Part shown: positions 23,591-33,679 of the stretch, piece by piece
How positions within the stretch are numbered: the first letter of the stretch is position 1
Layout: each line of letters opens with the position of its first letter
Origin: Camellia lanceoleosa
Lineage: Eukaryota; Streptophyta; Magnoliopsida; Ericales; Theaceae
Assembly: GCA_025200525.1 (NCBI GenBank)
Contig: CM045758.1
Location: 167,984,261 to 168,048,260, forward strand
DNA: 64,000 nucleotides
Direction: 5' to 3'
Position numbers and translations under genes: made by a program
Notes under the pieces: model-generated
What the model was told of the DNA's origin: nothing
Databases searched by the model: none
Seen by the model: only the letters and a program-made list of their open reading frames with translations

Positions 23591-24913
23591 GCTCCTACTT
23601 TATTGTTTTCCTTAGCTGCCATGCTTAGATAGCTAGCTTATACTTCGTTTTATACTTTAATAGTTAATGCGTTTAGCTATTTCAATTTGTTTTGTAATAA
23701 TTAGTTAACTAGGATTAGTTAATTAGTTTGTTTTGTAGTAAGTAGTTTAATTAGCTTAGATTAGCTAGTTAGCTTCTTATTCGGACTCTCCGTCGAGAGG
23801 GCCAACTGTTGTAATAAGCGTGCGTGTGTGTGATACATGCCTTCCAACCCCCATTTCTTTCTCCCTTTTACTTAACTACTTTCGATAGTTAGTTTTAAGG
23901 CATATTTTGATTAGCATACCTTATGCTTTGCATGTGTGCATCCATTCATCTATTTTGTATGCACCGGGCTCGGCGCATCATACTAATTGCATTGTATTTT
24001 CAATACATTTACTTGAATATGTGTTCAACAGCATGTTATCAAGTTGCATTTCACATGACATTCTAGGTAGCTGAGCCTATCTTAGGTACATTTTCGCATG
24101 TGTTGCATTAGCCATCTTAACATGAATTAGGATCATGCATGATTTCTAACTAGTTCTTTATTTTGGCTCGGAGTATACTGTGAGTGTTTACGCTTTAGCA
24201 TACTGCATATGTGTTATTGACTGCCATGTTAAGCATGCTTGTCATAAGGCTAACTGCTTATTTGATATAACTGCCTAAATGCCTATGGGTGAAAGTTGGA
24301 TTACTTGAATTGGAACAATTCATTGAATCCCAAATTTAGCCTACTTGCGAGTAGCAAACTTCAAACCATTTTCACCAACGAACATGCAATGTTTTGTTCC
24401 AAATTAGACGATCTAGTCTATACTTGTATGATGTGCACATCACGTAGTAAGATTAGCTAATTAACCAGAATAAGAGCACATGTGTTTTCAAAAACAAAAT
24501 ATCATGCTTAGTACAAGCCGATCTTTGATCGGGCGAGCGGGGGTGCTCATTGCATGACCTTCCCCTCTCGTACCCAAGTTCCCAAGCCGAGGCAACTTTG
24601 GTGATGACGGACACGTGGCCTTCGGCACGAGTCAGGGTTTCCTAAATTCTACTAAAAAGAAAATATTTAGATGGCGACTCTATATCTAGCAAAGCAGTCC
24701 ATGTTTGGCACTTCTTTATTAAAATCAATTTTCCTAAAACGATTTGCCGGATTTGGACTCTTTGGTGATTTATCAATTTTGCATTGCACTTTGCGAGATT
24801 AGATTCAGAACCGTGACATTGAGTCCGAACTGTAGTAGCTCAAAACAAAACGAGATTCACGCCCTTCGCGCACGCAGATATCAGAGAGTTCCTGGGAGCG
24901 CGTCTACACCGAG

Positions 24914-25780
24914 CCTATTAATTGCATTCATTGCATGCGTTGCATTAGGCATCTTGTATAGTTAGGAATCATGCATATTTTTCTAACTTATGTTTTCTTA
25001 GCTCAGAATACTAGGTGAGTTTTTTACGCTTTAGCATACTTGCATGAATGTGAGTGTTTCCATGTCTAGCATGCTTACCATGAGGCTAAATGCTTATTTG
25101 ATTAACTACATGAATGCCTGTGGATGAAAGCTTATTGTTTGAATTGGAACAATTCAACGAATGTAAGTTTTAAGCCCACTTTGTTGAGTGGCAAATCATG
25201 TTTTAAGCTCACTATGTTTGGTGGCAAATTCGCAAACTTTTAAGCCCACCTAAGGTGGTAAATTCAAACCATTTTTCGCAAACAAACATGAGTTGAATTA
25301 TTCCAAAATGAGCAAACTAAGTCTATACTTGCTTGCGCAAATCACATAGTAAAACTAGCTTAATAATCAGAACAAGAGCACATAATGCAAGTAAAAAATC
25401 ATATCATGATTAGTAGAGGCCGATCTTTGATCGGGCGAGCGGGGGTGCTCAATTCATGACCTTCCCTTCTCGTACCTAAGTTCTCAAGCCAAGGCAACTT
25501 TGGTGATGACAAACACGTAGCCTTTGGCACGAGTTATGGGTTTTCTAAATTTCCCCAAAAATAAAATATTTAGGTGGAAACTCTGTATCTGGAAAAGCAA
25601 TCCAATTTTGGCACTTTTTGATTCAAAATCAATTTTCAAAAACGATTTGCCAGATTTGGACTCTTTGGTGTTTATCAGTTTCACATTGCACTTGTGAGAT
25701 TAGATTCAGAACCATAAGAGTCCGAACTGTAGGACTTCTTTTCGAGCTTCCGAAAAGGGACGTGAAAAAGACAAGCTACA
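24914..25780 (+). mobile_element. 3' end of the outer family-1 LTR
   Basis: Carries the same ordered blocks as 15930-16807 and 23960-24908: ATCATGCAT, TTTAAGCCCACTTTGT (here three variants in tandem, 25163-25250), GTAGAGGCCGATCTTTGATC, GCGAGCGGGGGTGCTC, GGTGGAAACTCTG, and GAGTCCGAACTGTAGG. Ends CTACA at 25780, immediately followed by the interrupted gag of the old Gypsy element. No gene. Confidence 0.8.
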
Positions 25781-27040
25781 GTTTGTAATCACATTTGGTT
25801 TCTAGGGCGGTGCAATCACCTTATTGTCAATGAGGTCTTGAATCTCATGAAATAGTCTGAAGCATTGGTTCGTGTCGTGATCATGCTGCTGGTGAAAGGC
25901 ATAGTACTTCGTTGGGTTGTGTTTCAGTGGAAGAGGATCAGGTAGTGGGTGAGGCTCTAATAGTTTGAGATGCCCCTTTTTGACCAACACCTTCATGGCT
26001 TGGGATAGGCCTTATGGTCATCATTGAAGCCTTAGCCTTCTACCTTGTCACAAATTTTGAAAAGCCCTCATTTGGCTCTTGGGGCGTTGCCTCAAGATCA
26101 CGAGTTGTGACCTTGATTTGCGTGTACGAATACTGAGCAACAAAGGCCTCGACCATTTCCTCTCAGCTCTGTTTCACAGAATCCTCCAACTTTACATACC
26201 ATATGGCTGCTATTCCTAACATGGTCCGGCCGAAGAGAGACAATTTCTGCAATCTGGTCAGGCCCATCGGCTGCAAGATGTCTGAAAACAACCCTAGATG
26301 AACCATGGGATCTCCCGAGCCATCAAATCTATCGATATGTGGCATTTTGAACCGATCTGGCAATGTCACTGCAAGTTGGTATACCCATCTTCTATGTCAA
26401 GAACATAATTAACACCTTGTGCTCTTTTGAATAGCTTCTCCATCTTGTTGACCTTAAGCACAGTTGGGTCAACCTCAAATTCAAATAGAGCCTCAGTTTG
26501 ATACACAGGTGCTTTGGAGGCTTGTGGTGGGATCAGCTTTGTCGGGTTGCCCTGATTCTCAGCATGGGCATTAGCAATATGGGTAGTGGCTCCAGGTGTT
26601 GGGATACCCGTAGAAGGTGCATGAGATGCAGAAGCTGTTGCTGGTTGTGGTTGTTGTTGTTACAGCCTGTTTATTACCTCAGCTTGATGAGTTGTGACCT
26701 CGGCCTGATGAGCAGCGTCTTGCTTCAGAGTTTTAACTGTTTGCTGAAGGTGATGGATCAATTCCTCCATACTGATTGGGGGATACTTTGCCATCAGGAT
26801 AAGTGAGTGATCTCGTGCTGGACTAGATGTAGAAGACTGTCCCTGAACCTGACTAGATGCAGGTGAAGTGAAGGGTGATTCCTGTAGAAATTGGACCGAT
26901 GAACTCTGCCTGACTCTCCTTCGTCTAGTAACCGATGGAAGCAAAGTAAACACAGGTTGCCCCTTAACAAGATCTTCGGCTTTGCAAAGCCTTCTAACTT
27001 AGGTCCAGAGCACTTGGGGATATCCAAACTTTCCGAAGCT
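25781..27040 (-). pseudogene. Gag region of the Tat-type Gypsy element, decayed
   Basis: From right to left: AKYPPISMEELIHHLQQTVK (N-terminal coiled stretch, about 26780), LPDRFKMPHIDRFDGSGDP, LFSDILQPMGLTRLQKLSLF and AIWYVKLEDSVKQ (capsid-like core, 26163-26369), and NPTKYYAFHQQHDHDTNQC with LFHEIQDLIDNKVIAPP (nucleocapsid-proximal part, 25802-25996). These are characteristic words of plant Tat gag. A TAG after APP and other frame breaks show decay. The reading continues into KPNVITN to the insertion boundary at 25781. Confidence 0.8.
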
Positions 27041-27589
27041 ATGGTTACTTAGCATAAAGAAATAAAGCAAAAAAAAGCAGTAATCAAAAACCGCATAGCA
27101 CCTCAACTAATGATGTTAACAACACACAGATGTAATCAAAGCTGTAGGACTACACTCAACACTGAATTTTATCCCCAAAAATAGATACCCAACTTGCAAC
27201 TGATACACACATTCCTATACAATTTCACTGTAAAGCACACACCAGTTAAGCGAGAGCCAAAACACCCCTATGAGGGGGTAAAGTTACCCTGTCCTAGTTT
27301 CGTCAGGAACTAGGATTCACTATTCAAACAAAACAGTTTCACGCAATCCTGTATTCAGGTAAGCATGGCGTCGCGTGAAGGCGCATGGAGATAATTTTGA
27401 TGGTGTTGGCTTCGTCTTGAAGAGACGAAGATGATCGTATAGTCCAATCGTTGAAACAGAAAAGGACAAGATACGCAAAAACCAACATGAGAAAGAATCA
27501 ATCAGCTAGAGAAGAAAGAAAGAGGGAAAAAAAAAAAAAGTGATGAAGACGAAGAGGAGGCTAGGAGAAAACCCTAGGCTCTGATACCA
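27040..27589 (-). mobile_element. Copia-type leader with primer binding site
   Basis: On the minus strand TGGTATCAGAGCC (27577-27589) directly follows an LTR ending ...TTCTAACA. This is the initiator-methionine tRNA primer site seen in many copia elements. It is followed by CTAGGGTTTTCTCCTAGCC, a polypyrimidine stretch and a GAAGACG-rich leader without a clear gag. The gag expected further left is missing; the sequence meets the Gypsy gag near 27040, so the copia element is truncated. Confidence 0.6.
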
Positions 27590-27990
27590 TGTTAGAATAG
27601 TAGAGAGAGGAAAATATTATGTATTGTATATATTCAATGTGTCAATTACAATAGGAGAAGACCATATATATAGGCCAAGAAATCTAAGTATATAGGAAAC
27701 CTAAGTATACAAGAATATAAGAGTCCTAAGTATAATAGGAATAGATAACAACTAACGTGTCTGATTGGTTATTTTAGCCTATTTTATCATTTTGTAAATT
27801 TTAACTCGGAAAGCTAAAAAAAACCTATGCCAAACATCCTCCTAATATCACTCAACACAATGTCATATTTTCAAGAAGGAGCATCTCTTGAAACGCACAA
27901 ATTGAAAGGGATAACAAGTGGGTCATTCAGTTGTGCCTTCTAAAAAATGTTCTTTCATGAGAATATGACATTATTAAGCTTTGTTTTAGG
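27590..27990 (-). mobile_element. Copia-type LTR, right boundary uncertain
   Basis: The LTR end TGTTAGAATAG (27590, read as ...CTATTCTAACA on the minus strand) abuts the primer site. AT-rich sequence with ACCATATATATAGGCC (possible TATA, near 27661) follows. I could not place the other end or a target duplication; TE-like sequence may extend to about 27990. Confidence 0.45.
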
Positions 27991-28949
27991 AAATAGGTTA
28001 AAAATTTAGTCTTAAATTTTTTTTGACCTTTTTAAAAAAATGTATAAAAAAAATAATAATTGATATAATTTTAAAAAATTAAAAAAATAATTTTTAACAG
28101 TGTTGCCAAAACAAGTTAGAGTGATCTTAGATCCATGACTAGGCAAAACTTTTTATTTTTTCCTTGGTGTTCTCGACAAAATTTGTTGTGTTTTTCATTG
28201 AATGGATGAGGCCTTGCGGCTGGCCCACCACTCACGTTATAATTGATTGTACAAACAATTTGTGACTTTGTTATATATATGTATATATATTAGAAATGGA
28301 GTAATTAATTAAAGGTAAAAAAAATAAAAACTTATAAGATTGCATTCACAATAAAACAATAATGAGTAATATTATGGTACATCTTAAAAAGTATTTATAA
28401 TATGCATTCTTCTTATACATTTTTGTAGTATAGGTTATGTATTTTTGTGATAAATATTATATATTTTTTCTAGAAGAATTATGATTATTTTTTCTAGTAG
28501 AATTATGAATAACAAATTATCGTAACTCTAACATTATTACAAAAATAAGTAATATACACTACAAAAATACATAGAATTTTCCTAAAACGATTGACTCGAT
28601 CAGTTTGTGAAGGAAAAAAATAGTAATGTTAGGTATCATGAAAAATATTTCATGAAAATAATCATGAAATAGTTTTTATCCTTAGATTATATATGCAACA
28701 AGTTACAATGTGTAATATAAGGAATCAAGGATGGAGAATCTTTCATGACCATCCTCATGAAGCATTTTCCATCAAGCCTACCATTTTTCCAAAAAAAAAA
28801 AAAGGGAAAATTACTCTCAAGTGATAATTTGAGAAAGTTATTACATATGTATGGAAAAAAATTTATAATTTTAATTATTAATATTGATAAAATTATCTAT
28901 TAATTTATAATTACCTTTCAAGTTTTACGCTAATCTGAAATTTCCACCC

Positions 28950-28950
<1 letters not shown>

Positions 28951-28984
<34 letters not shown>
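28951..28984 (+). repeat. A34 homopolymer
   Basis: An uninterrupted run of adenines preceded by CCACCCC. It could be the tail of a retroposed sequence, but no target duplication or SINE/LINE body was recognised next to it. Confidence 0.9.
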
Positions 28985-28987
<3 letters not shown>

Positions 28988-29114
28988 TAAAGATTTTGTA
29001 AATTAGGTATTTTAGCATATTCAATTAATGCATTTCAATATATAAATTAGGTTTATATCTTGAATTTATGGATAGGAAAATAGAACAAAAGAGTAAATTT
29101 ATAGATTTTTTTTT

Positions 29115-29132
29115 GGGGGGGGGGGGGGGGGG
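29115..29132 (+). repeat. G18 homopolymer
   Basis: Eighteen consecutive Gs preceded by nine Ts, in AT-rich DNA. Runs of this length are rare in plant genomes and prone to sequencing error. Confidence 0.85.
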
Positions 29133-29605
29133 TTGTTGGGTTAGGAAAATGACAAATAGGTATTTGTCGATAATAATAATAAAAAAACTTTAAAAAAAAA
29201 TACTCGCAGAAAATGAATTTGAATAAATAACTTCTTTTCTCCATCATTTTCTCTTTCATCGACAAATCTAAGACCCAAATAAATATATAGCATTATGAAA
29301 TTCAACCAAAAAATTTTGCAATTAAAATGGATATTATATGGATCAGGGAATACAATCTCCCCATCCAATATTATCCTAACAATGGAACAAAGTAAAAATG
29401 CGGAATAAAATCTCACAATCCAATCATAAAAAATGAACAAGCAAAATTGTATATCTAAAACTGTTTTTATGAACAAGCATGTCAAAATGTACAACAAATA
29501 CCACTATATTTAACTACATTCCAAGTTCCAACAATTATAATATTTCCTCGAAATTATACTGAACAAAAAATCATACAAGTTGGAGAATTACTGGTATCAT
29601 CATCT

Positions 29606-32600
29606 TCACTTCACCGGAGCAAGCTTCGCGAATGAGAAATCATCCTCATTTCTACTTTCCTCTTGAGGTTGGGGTGCACTTGTTTCAGTCTCCGAATTAT
29701 GATCATCAATTCTTAAAATCAAGTCAGTTGTTGTCGATGATGTGGGTGACAATGGCTCCGCTTCAAAATCATATAAGTCACGGTCCTCGTACAAACGGGT
29801 TGAGTGACCAGTAGTCTTGAAGCGATGGAGCGCAGCTCCAGCAGACTGCAAGGTTGAACCCACTGAAGCTGATAGGCTTGGGCTTTCTCCGCCAAGGGTT
29901 AGGGTAGGAGACTTTCCTGCCTTCCTGTGCTTCTTTTTTACTGCCATGTGCCACTTCTTAAGAGCCTTGGATGTTTGTTCATCAAAGATTGATTTCTTCA
30001 TATGCGTGCCCATCTGCAGTTCCACAGGAGAGTCTTCAGCCAACCGATCAGTACACAAAAATCAACTCTAACATCAAACTACACGGACACGTGGCACGAC
30101 ATAGAGATGCTGACATGGAGGACACAGTTTTATATATATTTAGTATTTATCATATATATGACTATTTCATTTATTATTTATCATATATATGACTGATTCA
30201 GATATTTTGGTTTGACAGTGAGAAATGTGAAATCTGATAAAGCAATTGAATGTAGACATTGGCCTTCTCCAAAACTCGTGTTGACAAAGTTTCACCAGAA
30301 AAAGAGCTTGTTAAATGCCACAAACTAGAGGAATGAACATTTAACACAGCTAGTACCTGAGCTATAAGGGCATACAGAGGAAGCGTGATGTAGCTACATA
30401 AGAACAAGACTCCAAACCTGCAAACCCAACAACAAAGTTCACTCCGGCAAATTCAAGGCCAAATCCCGAGCTTTAGAGTAATTATGTCTGTGCACAAGGT
30501 GGTGGCTATTTAAATTGTAAAAAGAGAAATTATGGAAGAAAAAGCTCACCCTAAAGCAATTTTAACAATTACAAGCTTGTAATTGTCATCATGGAAGCAA
30601 GATTGTAGCCCAAACAAATACTGCATAAAAAGGAAATATGTGTCATTTTCTGTGTGAAGGTCATTAGACAATAAAAATAATAAACAGAAATATCAGATTT
30701 TCAAGATAGACAGAAAATATTCATTACCCAAATCCACAATAAATACGTTATCTGGAATGCATTCTGCATTCAAGCATACAAGCAAATTAGTTCTCCATTA
30801 GTAAACAAAAACAAAGAATACAAATTGGTAATTGTAAGGAGAATGTTTAGATCAAGGAGCAGTAAAATTAGGATTTCCAAATCAGGATAACCATCTCTTC
30901 GCCAAAGACATCCTAAACCGCTTGATTGCACAAGAGATTCACAAGAACCTTTCATTTCATGTGTCAAGCAATATAAATATGTTCTTCCATATACAAGATC
31001 TCAAATTCATGTATCCCTTGCAGATGGAGCCACGATTTTTGTCTAGTGGTGGTAAATCTAAAAAGGCAAATGCTAATAAGTGCCTCATATGCATTGTTTA
31101 ATGTTGGAAAGTGAGTATAAAATGTATTGAAAATATCTAAAACTACTAAAAAGTGTATTGATTTAGGGTTTTAGTGGCAAATGTCCCCACTTGTTAGCAA
31201 GACCCATCTAAAAAATTGGGCAAATGTCCCCACTTGTCCCTTTATAGATCCACCCTTGCTTGGCTACAGACAAAGATATCTTTTGAATCGTTTACAAAAA
31301 GACATTAATGAGATTACCTTGGCTAAATTGATCGTAACTCTTGCAGATGATCTTAGCCATTACAAAGAATATGTGAACCCCATCCCCTCATGCATACCCA
31401 AATTTATGGCAAAACAAGAAAAATGATCTCTACCCAAATAGGACATTTTGATTTCATACCTGAAACAAAGCAAAGTGGATCAGATGAAGAACTAACTGCG
31501 GCCGACCAAACCAAAAATATTTGTTCGAGCCTTGCACAAGAGGAATCCCTTGGACAACTGCATGTCTTTCTGTGATTTCAAGAGCCATCATAGTCAAAAT
31601 GGCTTGGAGCTTTGTTCCAACAAGTAAGATTATCTGAAAACAATTATACAATCAATACTCGTCTTCCATATTAATCCAAAAAATTGTATGACTGAGAAGA
31701 GATTCCTTACAAGGATAGGAATTACGGATGCCCAATACAATAACTGCCACCCTGAAGGAGATACGGTGATTCAACAAATAAATAAATAAATAACACCAAA
31801 TTTATGATTCAAGCGGTAACTGAAAAAGTGGCTCACCACTAACATTCAGGAGCAAGAAAATCACAAATGAAGCCCATAAGACGGGACTGCCAACATCATG
31901 AAGAAACTATATCAGTGAGTCTGGATAATTACTCCCATTGAATGTAGGCAACAATAGATTGTCAAAACCTCGATATAATTCAGAAAAAGAACAGTTATAA
32001 AATAGAATACTACCTGACTCCCACAATTGTCTTAAAGTCATCCTCTAATGACCTTTTGATATATTTTTGGAAGTTAAATTTACTTCCAGGAGCCAAATGA
32101 ACCTATAGAAACAGCATCTTTAGAAAAAAGAAAAAAAAATAATTTAAAACTGCTTACAGATTTTTGTCCCTAAGAAAACTCACACTGATGAATCCGTTGC
32201 GCAAGGTCAAGTAGTCAGACTTACTAACAGACCTAAAGAATTGTCGAAAGAAGCATCCCTGCAAGAGACAAAAAAAAGAAAAATAAAAAATCTGTGATTT
32301 TGAGTACTTAATCCAGAGTAAAAAATATTTGTACTTCCAGAATATGCCAAATAAATTATACAATTTTGCATAAGATGATGATATGAACATGGGCAAGCTA
32401 GAGAATTATATCTTACAATATAAAAGAATAATGGAATCCTAGTCCAGAAACTAGTGTGTGCTCTCACAAAAGATGTCTCGTGAGTAAGCCTGAATCTTGA
32501 GGGATCTGCATATTCCAATTGTGGAAAAAAAAAATTAATAATAATAATAATGAGAAACCCATGTTCAGACCAAAAACATAAAGTTCCGAACTAGAACATA

Positions 32601-33644
32601 GAGAATTTCCATTGTGCAATAATACCATTGGAGAACTCGTAGTCGTGGGATGCAGTCTCCAGCTCCCACTGCTTCCACCCGCGAATCTGCATACACTAAC
32701 TTCCATCAGACAACTAAAACGTAATCACCATAGAGTCAATCCAATATCTTAAATGGCAAGTACTGTTCAAGATCAAACTGAGATCATCTTGATCAAAAGC
32801 TTGTTTGGCTTTGTTCAAAAGAAAATACCTTACATCATGTGTATCAACCAAAACACAAAAATTATATTATTATATTTTTAAATTACCTTGAGTCGCCCAA
32901 GTGCCATCGTGACAGCACTGTATAACACATGTAAGACTGCTAAAAAGAATATGAGGATGTGTAATTGATGCACTCCTTCTTTGGATATCAGCGGCACCTT
33001 CCCCTGTTGGCAATAATCAGGTTGATTGAAGGAATAAGAACTATTACTCTTCTAGCTAGCAAATTGTACCAATAAATCAGAATAATTGTGTTGCACAGTT
33101 ATCTATCAATAAAATTGAACTTTATCCTGTTTTTCTGTTGTTGACTTCTTGTGGATTGACAGAAAACTTAGGGCATGTTTGATTGTATTTTCGTTTTCAT
33201 TTTCCAGAAATACAAAAAGCTTGTTTCATTAACTGTTTTTGTTAACTATTTTTGGATTTTTTTATTAAAAAAAAAAAGAAACTCTTTAGGAAACACCAGA
33301 ATTTTTTAATTGTCAAAAATTAATATTGTACAAAAATGAAAACGATATGAAAGTGATGAGTGTGTTCAAAATTTTCACTGTTTTTGTTTCTGAAAACATG
33401 AAAAATGAAAACGAAGAAGATGAAAACACAACCAAACACAGATTAATTCGGTCAGGTTACACTCTTTGTATCATGACGAAAGTCATTGTCCAAATCTCTA
33501 CCCGTTTCATATTTGACAGAAATTTACAAAGCGGTTGAATTTATAATTCGAAGCATAAAAAACAATAATGCTTTAGATCACTAATTAGTGGTGGCTCTAA
33601 TGATGTGGCACCCACTGCCACATGTGTTTTGTGCCTTGGTTTTT

Positions 33645-33679
<35 letters not shown>

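Larger units (their letters stand above)
17240..24908 (+). mobile_element. Solo LTR (family 1), long variant, itself interrupted
   Basis: Begins TGTAGACACCCCATTTTT at 17240 and ends GGGAGCGCGTCTACA at 24908, flanked by perfect copies of CCGAG (17235-17239 and 24909-24913). Without the nested element and its duplicated 5 bp it is about 5.28 kb. The terminal TGTAGAC/GTCTACA inverted repeat is 7 bp. It holds the palindrome-rich region 17440-18020, diverged internal repeats at 18750-20570 and the conserved GCGAGCGGGGGTGCTC and GGTGGCGACTC-like (ATGGCGACTC) blocks near 24540 and 24671. No gag/pol is seen. Confidence 0.85.
9082..25780 (+). mobile_element. Composite: solo LTR (family 1) with nested family members
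   Basis: Starts TGTAGACACCCC at 9082 and ends AAGACAAGCTACA at 25780. Flanks are GTTTA (9077-9081) and GTTTG (25781-25785), a 5-bp duplication with one mismatch. The reading frame of the interrupted Gypsy gag-pol is continuous across the two flanks, which is independent proof of the boundaries. After removing the nested elements the pieces (about 9082-9355, 12039-13781, 16813-17239, 24914-25780) sum to roughly 3.3 kb, near the 3.0 kb of the intact sister copy at 13782-16807. No primer site, polypurine tract or gag/pol of its own is present, so it is a solo LTR. Confidence 0.8.
4043..27040 (-). mobile_element. Degenerate Tat/Ogre-type Gypsy retrotransposon, interrupted
   Basis: Reading right to left on the minus strand the order is gag (25781-27040), linker, protease (about 7500-7800), linker, reverse transcriptase (about 5340-6290), RNase H, a second RNase H, and the start of integrase (4043-4300). 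Two RNase H domains between RT and integrase are a hallmark of the Tat clade. The element is split at 9081/25781 by a 16.7 kb insertion and cut off at 4043 by the left LTR. Many stops and frame changes show it is dead. Its 3' LTR lies outside the window. Its 5' LTR was not recognised; the right edge near 27040 is approximate and abuts a copia-type leader. Confidence 0.8.
27991..29605. other. Intergenic AT-rich DNA
   Basis: No gene recognised. It contains A/T homopolymers, (TA)n near 28270, a 34-bp A tract at 28951-28984 and an 18-bp G tract at 29115-29132. It lies downstream of the MLO gene, so 29480-29605 probably includes that gene's 3' UTR. No clear polyadenylation signal was singled out. 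Confidence 0.5.
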
